DNA from: Lactobacillus sp. W8174
GTDB taxonomy: Bacteria > Bacillota > Bacilli > Lactobacillales > Lactobacillaceae
Direction of reading: 5' to 3'
Length of the DNA stretch: 64,000 bases
Assembly (NCBI RefSeq): GCF_016100975.1
Contig: NZ_JACFRN010000006.1
Span: 1 to 64,000 of the forward strand
The notes under the pieces were generated by a model. The model saw only the letters and a list, made by a program, of their open reading frames with translations. It had not been told where the DNA came from and did no database searches. Shown piece after piece: positions 45,397 to 54,026 of this stretch. Numbering within the stretch: position 1 is the stretch's first letter; the number at the start of each line of letters is the position of its first letter. A program made the position numbers and the translations under genes.

Positions 45397-45906
45397 TTAC
45401 TCTGCAGATTCATCTTTTGAATCAGCAACAGCCTTAACAGCATATGCGAAATTGCGAACTGGGGCTTGTAATACAGAAACAAGCATTGACAGTAAGCCTT
45501 CGCGACCAGGAATGGCAGCAAGTTCCTTGATTTCTTCTTTAGAAGTCAATTTACCTTCTAACATACCACCCTTAATGTCGATAACATCATAATCATCTTC
45601 GTATTTTGAAACAATACGAGCTGGTTCTGTAATATCATCAGCGTTATCAGTATAGATTACAGCTGTTGGACCAACAAAAGTGTCATCAAGACCTTCAATG
45701 CCAGCCTTAGCAGCAGCGCGTCTTAAGTAAGTATTCTTAACTACCTTCATGTTAACATCGTTTTCACGAAGTTCCTTACGCATGTTAGTAACTTCTTCAA
45801 CAGTTAAACCAAGGTAATCAATTATCAAAATTGCTTTTGCAGACTTTAGCTCTTCAGCAAGGGCGTCAACAAACTTTTCTTTTTCAGCAATAGCAGCTTT
45901 ACTCAA
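45397..45906 (-). CDS. rplJ: Ribosomal protein L10
   Basis: A 169-residue protein that anchors the L7/L12 stalk. The N-terminal EKEKFVDALAEELKSAKAILIIDYLGLTVEEVTNMRKEL and C-terminal helix are typical. It is controlled by the L10 leader upstream, and has its own promoter after phoU. Confidence 0.97.
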   Translation of the reverse strand: MSKAAIAEKEKFVDALAEELKSAKAILIIDYLGLTVEEVTNMRKELRENDVNMKVVKNTYLRRAAAKAGIEGLDDTFVGPTAVIYTDNADDITEPARIVSKYEDDYDVIDIKGGMLEGKLTSKEEIKELAAIPGREGLLSMLVSVLQAPVRNFAYAVKAVADSKDESAE

Positions 45907-45929
45907 TCGATTTCACCTCCATTAAATTT

Positions 45930-46052
45930 ATTAATAAATTCCATAAGGCCTTAAAAAAACTCCATGCCAAGAAAGACATGGAGTTATAAACTCTTCATTA
46001 TCTTCTGGCCTCGGCGGGATATTAAGGCGTCATGCCACCCGAGTCTTAGGTA
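45930..46052 (-). promoter_or_regulatory. L10 leader with attenuator hairpin
   Basis: The transcript upstream of rplJ carries the conserved L10-binding sequence pattern (CCTAAGAC ... TTAATATCC ... GCCGAGG on the minus strand, about 45998-46052) and a downstream hairpin AACTCCATG/CATGGAGTT (45958-45985), followed by TTTTTTT, that is a terminator. Binding of L10 would favour it, the known feedback scheme for rplJ-rplL. Confidence 0.85.
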
Positions 46053-46067
46053 GAATTTACTTTATTA

Positions 46068-46096
46068 AATATAACAGGATTATATTTTAAATGCAA
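46068..46096 (-). promoter_or_regulatory. rplJ promoter
   Basis: On the minus strand TTGCAT (46091-46096) and TATATT (46068-46073) are 17 bases apart, with an extended -10 (TGT before TATATT). It starts 6 bases past the phoU stop codon. Confidence 0.8.
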
Positions 46097-46101
46097 GTCA
46101 A

Positions 46102-46770
46102 TTATTTCTTTTTAGGTTTAATTAACTCAAATAATTCACCAGAAGTTTTATAAATAACCCAACTAGCCAAATTTACAATGTGATCACTAATTCTCTCAAG
46201 CAGCCTGATAATAACAAAGTAACTAGCTGAGGCCACAGCAGCATCAGGTTCCTGCTCCACTCCATCAATAATCATTTGTCTGGCATTTTTATAGTCCTTA
46301 AAAACTTTAGCATGCCCAAGTACCATTTTTCTGGCATCTTTTTCATTTTCTTGAACATAAGCAGTGAGCACTTGAACCAACATTTCACGTACTTGATGAG
46401 TCATGTTGGAAATTACTTTTTCAACTTCTGGCAGACGTGGATTACCTTTGACTCTGACAGTCTCAACGGCAATACTATTGGCATTTTCGCCAATTCTTTC
46501 TAAGTCCGTTGTAGCTTTTAAGATACTAATAACAACGCGGAAATCTGTTGCAACCGGCTGTTGCAATGCCATTAATTCCAAAGCCTTTTTTTCAATTTTA
46601 ACTGCTTCTTTTGCAACTTCCTTGTCCTCGGCAATCATTTGTTGAGCTGCCTTTTTATCATGTTCGACGAAAGAACGTGTACCTTTATCGATCAGGTCAT
46701 TTACTAAAACTCCCATTTCCATAAACTGTGCGTTCAATTTTTTCAATTCGTCTAAAAATATTTCGTGCAT
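46102..46770 (-). CDS. phoU: Phosphate transport regulator PhoU
   Basis: A 222-residue all-helical protein made of two PhoU repeats with metal-binding E/D-rich stretches (DLERIGENANSIA and RLLERISDHIVNLA), expected to damp phosphate uptake. It closes the pst operon, 14 bases after pstB. No terminator is seen between it and the rplJ promoter. Confidence 0.95.
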   Translation of the reverse strand: MHEIFLDELKKLNAQFMEMGVLVNDLIDKGTRSFVEHDKKAAQQMIAEDKEVAKEAVKIEKKALELMALQQPVATDFRVVISILKATTDLERIGENANSIAVETVRVKGNPRLPEVEKVISNMTHQVREMLVQVLTAYVQENEKDARKMVLGHAKVFKDYKNARQMIIDGVEQEPDAAVASASYFVIIRLLERISDHIVNLASWVIYKTSGELFELIKPKKK

Positions 46771-46784
46771 AATCCACCTCCATA

Positions 46785-47540
46785 TTAGCCAAAACGGCCG
46801 TTAAGATAATTATTTGTTATTTCTTTTTGCGGTGCTAAGAACATTTCCTGTGTCGAACCAGATTCAATCAATTCACCATTCATTAAAAATGCTACCTGAT
46901 CAGAAACCCGACTCGCTTGTTGCAAGTTGTGTGTCACCATAATAAAAGTATATTTTTGCTTTAACGCCATTAAAGTCTCCTCAATTTCCGCACTGGAAAT
47001 TGGATCAAGCGCAGATGTGGGCTCATCTAGCAAAACCACTTCTGGTCTGATAGCTAATGCACGTGCAATGCATATACGCTGCTGCTGACCACCTGAAAAA
47101 GCAAGGGCGCTACGCTGCAGACTGTCTTTAGTTTCACTCCAAATGGCAGCTTGCTTCAAGCTTTCTTCAACTCGCTGCTTAATTAATTCTTTATCTTTAA
47201 CGCCAGCTATGCGCAAACCATAAGCTACGTTATCAAAGACTGAAAACGGAAAAGGTGTGGGCTGTTGAAATACCATCCCCACTTTTTTACGCAAACCTAC
47301 TAAATCAATATGAGAATGATAAATATCTTTTCCTTCTAATAAAATTTCACCAGTAATGTTAATACCATCAATATCATCATTCATGCGATTTAGACAACGT
47401 AGAAAGGTGGATTTGCCGCAGCCAGAAGGTCCAATCAAAGCAGTCAACTTTTGAGCGGGAAATGCTAAACTGATTCCGTGTAAAGCTTCAAAATTACCGT
47501 ATTTTAATTTAACGTTTTTGGCTTCCATCACATTTGTCAT
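46785..47540 (-). CDS. pstB: Phosphate ABC transporter ATP-binding protein, second copy
   Basis: A 251-residue ATPase. Walker [11 protein letters not shown]-loop VFQQPTPFP, signature FSGGQQQRI, Walker [14 protein letters not shown] and the conserved [14 protein letters not shown] are present. It follows the first PstB by 15 bases; two PstB copies in one operon are common in lactobacilli and streptococci. Confidence 0.94.
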   Translation of the reverse strand: MTNVMEAKNVKLKYGNFEALHGISLAFPAQKLTALIGPSGCGKSTFLRCLNRMNDDIDGINITGEILLEGKDIYHSHIDLVGLRKKVGMVFQQPTPFPFSVFDNVAYGLRIAGVKDKELIKQRVEESLKQAAIWSETKDSLQRSALAFSGGQQQRICIARALAIRPEVVLLDEPTSALDPISSAEIEETLMALKQKYTFIMVTHNLQQASRVSDQVAFLMNGELIESGSTQEMFLAPQKEITNNYLNGRFG

Positions 47541-47555
47541 TATTACCGCCCCCTT

Positions 47556-48356
47556 TTATCCAAAACTACCTTGAATGTACTTTTCAGTAATCTCACCTTG
47601 TGGATTAGTGAAAATATTAGTAGTCGTATCATATTCTAACGCATGTCCCAGATGGAAAAACGCAGTATACTCACTAATTCTTGAAGCTTGCTGCATATTG
47701 TGAGTCACCATTACCATAGTATATTTCTTCCGCAGCTGCTTTAAAGTGTCTTCCAATTTTGCAGTAGAAACCGGATCAAGAGCACTTGCAGGCTCATCCA
47801 GAAGTAAAATTTCTGGCTTTAATGCGATCGCTCGAGCAATACAGAGTCTTTGTTGCTGACCACCAGAAAGTGCCAAAGCACTCTGGTCAAGTTTATCTTT
47901 AACCTCATCCCATAAGGCAGCAGCTTTAAGACTTTCTTCAACAATCTGATCAAGCTTTTTCTTATTGCGATGACCATTTGCTTTCAAAGCATAAGTAATG
48001 TTTTCCCTAATCGATTTTGGAAAGGGATTAGGTTTTTGAAAAACCATACCAATTGCCTTACGTAGTTCATAAACATTAATTTTACTTTGATTAACATCAA
48101 GACTATGAAACATAATGCTGCCATCAACTCGCGCTACCCGATCATTCATACGATTAAGCGATCGCAAGAAAGTTGACTTGCCTGAACCTGAAGCTCCTAT
48201 CAAAGCAGTAATAGTATTTTTCTTAAAACCTAAACTAACATTGAAAAGCTTTTGTACAGTTCCACCATAAAATACACTTAGATCTTTGGTAGAAATTGCA
48301 CATTCATCTTCAGTAAAAGTTTTAATATAGCTTTTTTGATCTTGCCAATTTTCCAT
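47556..48356 (-). CDS. pstB: Phosphate ABC transporter ATP-binding protein, first copy
   Basis: A 266-residue ATPase with Walker A GASGSGKST, VFQKPNPFP, LSGGQQQRL and LLLDEPASALDP, then the same MVTHNMQQASRISE end. A 20-residue N-terminal extension precedes the usual start of the family. It lies 11 bases after pstA. Confidence 0.94.
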   Translation of the reverse strand: MENWQDQKSYIKTFTEDECAISTKDLSVFYGGTVQKLFNVSLGFKKNTITALIGASGSGKSTFLRSLNRMNDRVARVDGSIMFHSLDVNQSKINVYELRKAIGMVFQKPNPFPKSIRENITYALKANGHRNKKKLDQIVEESLKAAALWDEVKDKLDQSALALSGGQQQRLCIARAIALKPEILLLDEPASALDPVSTAKLEDTLKQLRKKYTMVMVTHNMQQASRISEYTAFFHLGHALEYDTTTNIFTNPQGEITEKYIQGSFG

Positions 48357-48367
48357 AAAAAGCTTCC

Positions 48368-49261
48368 TTACTTTATTTTAGCGGCTGTCAGCCGTTTATA
48401 TATCAAATTTCCTAGTGCTCTGGCACCAAAATTAAAGATGATGACAACAATTACCAATAAAGCTGATGTTCCAGCAGAAACCACATTAACGTCAGGAATA
48501 ATACCTTCAGTATTAACTTTCCAAATGTGAACGGCAAGTGTCTCAGCGGGTCGCATAATATTTAAAAAACTAGTAGGACTGAATATATTCCAATTAGAAT
48601 AATCAACCGTAGAACCACTTTGTCCTGCAGTGTAAATTAATGCAGCAGCTTCACCAAATACACGGCCAGCACTTAATATAACGCCAGTAATTATTCCGGG
48701 CAACGCTGCCGGTATAACAATACCCCTAATGGTTTTCCAGTTTGATAAGCCTAAAGCCCATCCTGCTTCACGCTGAGTTTGAGGTACACCCTTAATAGCC
48801 TCTTCTATGTTACTGGTTAAAGTAGGTAAATTAAAGAAAGTTAAGGCCAAAGCTCCTGCTAAAATCGAAAAGCCCAAGCCAAACTGTACCACAAACAGCA
48901 GATAACCAAAAAGTCCGACAACTATTGATGGTAAGGAGCTTAAAATTTCAATTGTAGTTCTAATTAGTTGAGTAAACCAATTATCTGGAGCATATTCTGC
49001 CAGATAAATAGCAGCACCTAGAGCGATTGGTAAGGAAATTATTAAAGTCAATAATAAAAGATATAACGAGTTAAATAGCTGATCCCGTATTCCACCTCCT
49101 GCTTTAAAAGAAGAAGATTCGGAACTCAGAAAATGCCATGACAAATGTGGCACACCCGTTATCAAGATATTACCAATTATTCCGATTAACAATAAGATAA
49201 CTATGCCAACGAGAAAATAAATCACGCCAGCAGCAATTCGGTTAGTTTTTTTTGCATTCAT
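48368..49261 (-). CDS. pstA: Phosphate ABC transporter permease PstA
   Basis: A 297-residue membrane protein with six helices. The coupling helix EAGWALGLSNWKTIRGIVIPAALPGIITGVILSAGRVFGEAA is clear. It is 7 bases after pstC. Confidence 0.95.
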   Translation of the reverse strand: MNAKKTNRIAAGVIYFLVGIVILLLIGIIGNILITGVPHLSWHFLSSESSSFKAGGGIRDQLFNSLYLLLLTLIISLPIALGAAIYLAEYAPDNWFTQLIRTTIEILSSLPSIVVGLFGYLLFVVQFGLGFSILAGALALTFFNLPTLTSNIEEAIKGVPQTQREAGWALGLSNWKTIRGIVIPAALPGIITGVILSAGRVFGEAAALIYTAGQSGSTVDYSNWNIFSPTSFLNIMRPAETLAVHIWKVNTEGIIPDVNVVSAGTSALLVIVVIIFNFGARALGNLIYKRLTAAKIK

Positions 49262-49268
49262 AATACCA

Positions 49269-50261
49269 CTAACCCTTCTTTCCGATCAGATGAACTAAGA
49301 AATTGAACACAAGAGACATTATCAAGAGTAAAAGCGCCAAAGACCACAATGCATTATTTGGTAAAGTTCCCATAACCGTATTGCCCATCTGACTGGTTAA
49401 CTGACTAGTTAAAGTTGCTGCCGGACTAACAAGATTGTACGGCATTAAGACTGCATTTCCAATTGCCATTTGAACTGCCAGTGCTTCACCAAAAGCACGC
49501 GCCATACCAAAAATGATTGCTGTCATAATGCGGGAACGTGCAGCTCTTAAGACAACATGATAAATTGTCTGCCATTTTGTTGCGCCTAAAGCAGCTGAAG
49601 ATTTGCGTAATTCTTTAGGAATTGCTTTAAAGGCATCTACTGTTAGTGATGTGATAGTAGGCAGCACCATTACAAATAAAATTAAAGTTGCAGTCAAAAT
49701 ACCAAATCCAGTTCCGCCAAAAATGGTTCTAACTGCGGGAACTACTACCATTAAGCCGATAAAGCCGTAAACTACTGATGGTATGCCTACTAAGAGTTCC
49801 ATAAAGGATTGCAATATTTGTACTCTCTTGCCAGACACATATTCTGTCATAAATAAAGCCACTGCAATCGAAAATGGAGTTGCAATGATCGCTGCCAGCA
49901 ATGTTACAGCAAAAGATGTAACTATCATCGCAGCTGCACCAACATGGTTTTTACCCGCTCCGGGATTCCAATCAGTTGAAAAGAGAAAATGAAATACATT
50001 AACTTTATTATCAATAAATGTAGCTAAACCATGCATTCCTACAAAACCAATGATAGCAACTATCAATACTCCAATTAGAATAATTGCCAAAAAAGTTAGC
50101 CCCTTGCCCCATCGTTCCTGTCTGGTTTCTTTTGAAGGCTTGGTCAGTCGGTCAACATCAATATTTCTTGGATCAATGCCCTTAAACTTAACATGTGGTA
50201 CTTTTTGCTCAGCAAGTGCATCTTCAACCACTTGTTGTAAGTCTTGTTCTTTTTTTGCCAT
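49269..50261 (-). CDS. pstC: Phosphate ABC transporter permease PstC
   Basis: A 330-residue permease. After a charged N-terminal extension of about 50 residues it has six helices and the coupling segment SSAALGATKWQTIYHVVLRAARSRIMTAIIFGMARAFGEALA. It starts 1 base after pstS. Confidence 0.95.
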   Translation of the reverse strand: MAKKEQDLQQVVEDALAEQKVPHVKFKGIDPRNIDVDRLTKPSKETRQERWGKGLTFLAIILIGVLIVAIIGFVGMHGLATFIDNKVNVFHFLFSTDWNPGAGKNHVGAAAMIVTSFAVTLLAAIIATPFSIAVALFMTEYVSGKRVQILQSFMELLVGIPSVVYGFIGLMVVVPAVRTIFGGTGFGILTATLILFVMVLPTITSLTVDAFKAIPKELRKSSAALGATKWQTIYHVVLRAARSRIMTAIIFGMARAFGEALAVQMAIGNAVLMPYNLVSPAATLTSQLTSQMGNTVMGTLPNNALWSLALLLLIMSLVFNFLVHLIGKKG

Positions 50262-50262
50262 C

Positions 50263-51129
50263 TTAATTACCTATCTTCGTAACTTTGTTCTGACTATCAC
50301 GCGTAACTTTCATTTCGTGGATACTTAAATAACCAATTTTAGGAACTAAATCTCTCTGCACTTTTTTACTTAATACGTATTTGATGAACGCAGCTGTTGC
50401 CCTATTGGGCTTGCCCTTCGTATACATGTGCTCATAAGACCAAAGAGGCCATTTATTCGTTGGAATATTTTTATTATCAGGTTGAATGTGGTTAATACTA
50501 ATCTTTTGAATATTTTGGTCATTGGCATACGGGAAAGATATGTAAGAAATAGTACCCGGTGTTGAATTAACAATCTTTTTTACAGTACCATTTGAATCTT
50601 GTTCCTGAGAATTAACAGCCTCTTTTCCCTTTAAAATAAGATCTTCAAATGTGGATCTGGTACCACTGCCGCGAGAACGATTGATCACAATAATAGATTG
50701 ATTTTTACCACCTACTTGGCGCCAATTTTTGATTTTACCAGTGAAAATGTCTGAAAGCTGTTTAATGGATAAATTTTTAACACCAGTCTCTTTATTAGCA
50801 ATTGGTACAATTCCCACAACTGCAACTGGATAATCCTCCAACTTTTTAGCATCAATGCCTTTTTGCGTTTCAGCAAAAACATCAGAAGTACCAACTTCAA
50901 CAGCCCCTGCTTGCACTTGGCTTAGTCCTGTACCGGAGCCACCACCTTGAACAACAATATTGCTGCTAAGATGTGCTAAATGGTAATCATTACCTGCTTG
51001 TTCTATTAAAGGCTGCAGAGCACTTGAGCCAACTATTGTTATTTTTTCCCGACTCTGGCTACATCCCATTAAAATAAATGGCAAACAAAGCATTAATATT
51101 AGCAGTTTGCCTAAATTATTTTTTTTCAT
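50263..51129 (-). CDS. pstS: Phosphate-binding lipoprotein PstS
   Basis: A 288-residue substrate-binding protein. Signal peptide with lipobox LMGC (Cys23), so it is lipid-anchored. The phosphate site is visible as VGSSALQPLIEQ, GGGSGTGLSQV and RSRGSGTRSTFE. It leads the pst operon with a good promoter upstream. Confidence 0.95.
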   Translation of the reverse strand: MKKNNLGKLLILMLCLPFILMGCSQSREKITIVGSSALQPLIEQAGNDYHLAHLSSNIVVQGGGSGTGLSQVQAGAVEVGTSDVFAETQKGIDAKKLEDYPVAVVGIVPIANKETGVKNLSIKQLSDIFTGKIKNWRQVGGKNQSIIVINRSRGSGTRSTFEDLILKGKEAVNSQEQDSNGTVKKIVNSTPGTISYISFPYANDQNIQKISINHIQPDNKNIPTNKWPLWSYEHMYTKGKPNRATAAFIKYVLSKKVQRDLVPKIGYLSIHEMKVTRDSQNKVTKIGN

Positions 51130-51165
51130 AGTAATTCCCTCAATTAGACAAATAAATTCAGCTCT

Positions 51166-51194
51166 AGTTTATCAAAACTTTCATTATTGACCAA
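51166..51194 (-). promoter_or_regulatory. pst operon promoter
   Basis: On the minus strand TTGGTC (51189-51194) and TAAACT (51166-51171) are 17 bases apart with a TGA extended -10. No PhoB box is obvious. Confidence 0.7.
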
Positions 51195-51213
51195 TCATAA
51201 ATACTTGCTAAGA

Positions 51214-51252
51214 GATAAAAAAACAACTTTGCCAAACAGACAAGTTGTTTTT
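51214..51252 (-). terminator. Terminator after rplA
   Basis: AAACAACTT (51221-51229) and AAGTTGTTT (51242-51250) with T-run on the minus strand, about 17 bases past the rplA stop codon; it separates rplKA from pst. Confidence 0.8.
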
Positions 51253-51268
51253 CATCAGTTATTTAATT

Positions 51269-51961
51269 TTAATCCAAGTTTAACGGATCTAGCTTAATCC
51301 CAGGTCCAAATGTTGCAGCCACTGCTACACTCTTAATGTATTGCCCCTTAGCTGCAGACGGACGAGCACGCAAAATAACGTCACGTAATGCATCAAAGTT
51401 TTCAATTAATTGTTCATTAGTAAATGAAACTTTACCGATAGCAGCGTGAATAGCCGCTTGACGATCAACACGGTATTCAACTTGACCAGCCTTAACGTTC
51501 TTAACTGCTTTTTCAATATCCATTGTAACAGTACCAGTCTTAGGGTTGGGCATTAAACCTTTTGGTCCAAGTACACGACCTAAACGACCAACTTTTGCCA
51601 TCATTGTTGGTGTAGCAACAACGACATCAAAGTCTAAGTAACCGTTTTGTACTTTTTCAACTAAGTCGTCAGAACCAACTTCATCAGCACCAGCAGCCTT
51701 AGCTTGTTCAGCTTGAGGACCTTCAGCAAATACAATCACTTTTTGTGTCTTACCAGTACCATTAGGTAAAACAAGTGAACCACGAATTTGTTGATCAGCT
51801 TGCTTAGGGTCAACGCTCAAGTTGTATGAAACTTCAACTGAAGCATCAAAGCCCGCGTATGAAGTTTCTTTAACTAACTTCATTGCTTCAGCAACTGAAT
51901 ATAATTTCTTTGAATCTACTTTTTTAGCAGCTTCTAAATATTTTTTACCATGCTTTGGCAT
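51269..51961 (-). CDS. rplA: Ribosomal protein L1
   Basis: A 230-residue protein of the L1 stalk. It begins [22 protein letters not shown] and includes the family signature around [18 protein letters not shown]. It follows rplK by 70 bases that contain a structured RNA. Confidence 0.98.
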   Translation of the reverse strand: MPKHGKKYLEAAKKVDSKKLYSVAEAMKLVKETSYAGFDASVEVSYNLSVDPKQADQQIRGSLVLPNGTGKTQKVIVFAEGPQAEQAKAAGADEVGSDDLVEKVQNGYLDFDVVVATPTMMAKVGRLGRVLGPKGLMPNPKTGTVTMDIEKAVKNVKAGQVEYRVDRQAAIHAAIGKVSFTNEQLIENFDALRDVILRARPSAAKGQYIKSVAVAATFGPGIKLDPLNLD

Positions 51962-51980
51962 GTGATTTCCTCCTTAATAT

Positions 51981-52008
51981 GTGGTCAAGCGAGCTAAAGC
52001 TCTCCCAC
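51981..52008 (-). promoter_or_regulatory. L1-type mRNA hairpin before rplA
   Basis: On the minus strand GTGG pairs with CCAC around an inner stem GAGC/GCTC, with GAG and the CTTGA side forming an asymmetric internal loop, as in L1-binding sites of ribosomal RNA and L11-L1 mRNA. It lies 20 bases upstream of the rplA start. Confidence 0.55.
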
Positions 52009-52031
52009 CTAAATTGTTATAAATAACAGGA

Positions 52032-52457
52032 TTAGTCTTCGACTTCGATACCCATGCTTCTAGCAGTACCTTCGATCATCCGCATAGCAGCTTCGACATC
52101 AGCAGCGTTAAGGTCCTTCATCTTAGTTTCAGCAATTTCCTTAACTTGATCCTTGGTTACCTTACCAACTTTCTTAGTGTTTGGTTCACCGGATGCCTTG
52201 TCAATCTTAGCAGCTTGCTTCAAAAGCACTGGAGCTGGTGGAGTCTTAGTTACGAATTCGAATGAACGATCTTCGTATACTGTGATGACTACAGGAATAA
52301 TCATGCCCTTTTGGTCAGCAGTTCTAGCATTGAAGTCCTTAGTAAAACCTACAATGTTAATACCAGCTTGACCTAAAGCTGGACCAACTGGAGGAGCGGG
52401 TGTTGCAGCACCAGCTGGTATTTGTAATTTAACAACATTTATAACTTTCTTTGCCAC
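52032..52457 (-). CDS. rplK: Ribosomal protein L11
   Basis: A 141-residue protein binding the GTPase centre of 23S rRNA ([32 protein letters not shown]). The start is a GTG at 52457, preceded by AAGGAGG with 7-base spacing; a longer frame upstream would read into the leader and is rejected. Confidence 0.97.
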   Translation of the reverse strand: MAKKVINVVKLQIPAGAATPAPPVGPALGQAGINIVGFTKDFNARTADQKGMIIPVVITVYEDRSFEFVTKTPPAPVLLKQAAKIDKASGEPNTKKVGKVTKDQVKEIAETKMKDLNAADVEAAMRMIEGTARSMGIEVED

Positions 52458-52482
52458 GGTCAAAACCTCCTTGATTCCGTGC

Positions 52483-52520
52483 GTGGTTAAAATGGAAAAG
52501 TTACCTACTTTCCCTCCCAC
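52483..52520 (-). promoter_or_regulatory. L1-type mRNA hairpin before rplK
   Basis: On the minus strand GTGG and CCAC enclose GGGA-type inner stem GGAAAGT/ACTTTTCC. It has the same outer stem, flanking GTGGGAG and asymmetric loop as the element before rplA, so both may bind L1. Confidence 0.5.
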
Positions 52521-52540
52521 AATAATAAAAGTACTTTAAT

Positions 52541-52569
52541 ATATTATCATCTATTTAGTAGTTTTGCAA
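52541..52569 (-). promoter_or_regulatory. rplK promoter
   Basis: On the minus strand TTGCAA (52564-52569) and TAATAT (52541-52546) are 17 bases apart with extended TGA. It begins 15 bases after the nusG stop. Confidence 0.8.
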
Positions 52570-52583
52570 TAATTGACTTATTA

Positions 52584-53132
52584 CTAGCTAATTTTCTTTA
52601 CTTGATCATAATCAAGCTCAGTGGTTGTAGCACGGCCGAACATATCAACGGAAACAAATAATTTGTACTTATCTGGTTGAATTTCAGTAATTTTACCTTC
52701 AACGCCATTAAAAGCGCCATCAATGATCGTAACAGTCTCACCAACTTCAAAGTCAATTTGCGGTCTTTTAGCTGGTTCGCCTTGTTGACGTAAAAGCCTG
52801 TTGACTTCGTCTTCTAAAAGTGGAGAAGGCTTAGAACCACCACCATGTGAACCGACAAAGCCTGTTACATTTGGTGTGTTCCGCACAACAAACCAACTTT
52901 CATCCGTCATTACCATTTCAACTAAAACATAACCGGGGAAAATCTTCTCTTCGACTTCTTTTTTCTTATTATTAACTTTTTCAATTTTTTCTTGTTCAGG
53001 AACCATTACCCGAAAAATGTAGTCTTGCATCCCCATACTCTGTGCCCGCGACAACAAGTCAGATTTAACCTTGTCTTCATAACCGGAATAAGTATGAAGC
53101 ACATACCATTGTTTTTTAGTAGTTTCTACCAT
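52584..53132 (-). CDS. nusG: Transcription termination/antitermination factor NusG
   Basis: A 182-residue protein. The NGN domain (KQWYVLHTYSGYEDKVKSDLL ... PGYVLVEMVMTDESWFVVRNTPNVTGFVG) and the C-terminal KOW motif (DFEVGETVTIIDGAFNGVEGKITEI) are complete. It lies downstream of secE. Confidence 0.97.
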   Translation of the reverse strand: MVETTKKQWYVLHTYSGYEDKVKSDLLSRAQSMGMQDYIFRVMVPEQEKIEKVNNKKKEVEEKIFPGYVLVEMVMTDESWFVVRNTPNVTGFVGSHGGGSKPSPLLEDEVNRLLRQQGEPAKRPQIDFEVGETVTIIDGAFNGVEGKITEIQPDKYKLFVSVDMFGRATTTELDYDQVKKIS

Positions 53133-53234
53133 TATTACGTATTCTCCTTATATTTTTGGCAAACAAAAAAGCCTCTTGCGTCAGAGGACTTTTCTAATTA
53201 AAGTAATTGTACCACAAATCAAAGAGCTGTGCTA

Positions 53235-53405
53235 TTACATAACTATTTGTGTAATATTAGTAAATAGCAGATCGAGTAAACCTAAATACGCCGCAAACAA
53301 AATCGAGGAAACAATTACGATTGCAGTGTCGTGCCGGTTTTGTTTTGCCGTTGGCCAAGTAACCAACTTCATTTCCTCAACTACACTCTTAAAGAATTTA
53401 ACCAT
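53235..53405 (-). CDS. secE: Preprotein translocase subunit SecE
   Basis: A 56-residue membrane protein read from the sequence as it is too short for most ORF lists: MVKFFKSVVEEMKLVTWPT, then one membrane helix (about 27-52). The VTWPT motif is the family hallmark. It starts 3 bases after rpmG ends and precedes nusG, the normal order. Confidence 0.95.
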   Translation of the reverse strand: MVKFFKSVVEEMKLVTWPTAKQNRHDTAIVIVSSILFAAYLGLLDLLFTNITQIVM

Positions 53406-53408
53406 AAT

Positions 53409-53558
53409 TTACCTCGTTTCTTTATGTAAGGTCATTTTACCGCAATGCTTACAAAATTTTTTTAATTCAAGTCGCTGAGTGCGATTCTTACTTGCAGCGA
53501 TTGAGTAATTACGAGAGCCGCAAATGCTGCAAGCTAATGATGCTTTTTTCACTGCCAT
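53409..53558 (-). CDS. rpmG: Ribosomal protein L33
   Basis: A 49-residue protein, also too short for simple ORF lists: it has two CxxC pairs (CSICG and CKHCG), so it is the zinc-binding form, and ends [10 protein letters not shown] good ribosome site (GGAAGTGAG) precedes the ATG. Confidence 0.95.
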   Translation of the reverse strand: MAVKKASLACSICGSRNYSIAASKNRTQRLELKKFCKHCGKMTLHKETR

Positions 53559-53580
53559 AATCTCACTTCCAAACTATTGT

Positions 53581-53609
53581 ATTTTAGCAAAAATGGCTAA
53601 CTTAAGCAA
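53581..53609 (-). promoter_or_regulatory. rpmG-secE-nusG promoter
   Basis: On the minus strand TTGCTT (53604-53609) and TAAAAT (53581-53586) are 17 bases apart, with TGC as extended -10, 22 bases before the rpmG start. Confidence 0.75.
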
Positions 53610-53647
53610 TTAATTTAATAATTACTTGTAAATTTTACTTATTACAT

Positions 53648-53681
53648 AACAAAAGCAGTTGCTCTTTCAAGCAGCTGCTTA
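53648..53681 (-). terminator. Terminator after the 72-residue gene
   Basis: AAGCAGTTGCT pairs with AGCAGCTGCTT (one mismatch), followed on the minus strand by TTTTG; about 55 bases past the stop codon. Confidence 0.6.
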
Positions 53682-53736
53682 AGAGTGGCCAAACAAATGC
53701 GTGACCACAGTGCGTAGAACATTGTATTAGTCGGAT

Positions 53737-53955
53737 TTACTTCTTAAGATTTTCATTAACGAAGGATTCGATTTTATCGTCAGAGTCTTTCAGGAATGGA
53801 AGCATAGCTTCTTCCGTCTTAATGGTATCTCTGCCATTCTTTTCCATAAAATAATCCCAAAGGGCATCTCTAACTGGAAGATCTGAGTCACTCCAGTCAA
53901 AAACTTCTTTCATGTGACGATCTAACAATGCAGTCTTCATAACTTCATCTGCCAT
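53737..53955 (-). CDS. Conserved-looking hypothetical protein (72 aa)
   Basis: I do not recognise this small acidic helical protein ([21 protein letters not shown] ... [22 protein letters not shown]). A strong AGGAGGT ribosome site lies before the ATG, and its own terminator follows, so it is very likely translated. It sits between sigH and rpmG, where Bacillus has no gene. No membrane helix or signal peptide. Confidence 0.7.
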   Translation of the reverse strand: MADEVMKTALLDRHMKEVFDWSDSDLPVRDALWDYFMEKNGRDTIKTEEAMLPFLKDSDDKIESFVNENLKK

Positions 53956-54026
53956 CTTAACTACCTCCTAAAATTTATTCTACAATAACAATTATACCGC
54001 ACTTTTTATAAGAGAACTATAAAAAA

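Noticed and set aside
44978-45592. Plus-strand open frame of 204 codons opposite rplL and rplJ
   Set aside because: It is a shadow of the two ribosomal protein genes; Ser/Ala-rich reverse reading of highly expressed genes.
52458-52520. Longer N-terminus for rplK
   Set aside because: The extra codons fall in the structured leader and no L11 begins like this; the GTG at 52457 has AAGGAGG before it.
53176-53478. Plus-strand frame of 100 codons over secE and rpmG
   Set aside because: The minus strand carries secE and rpmG here, both with clear motifs and ribosome sites.
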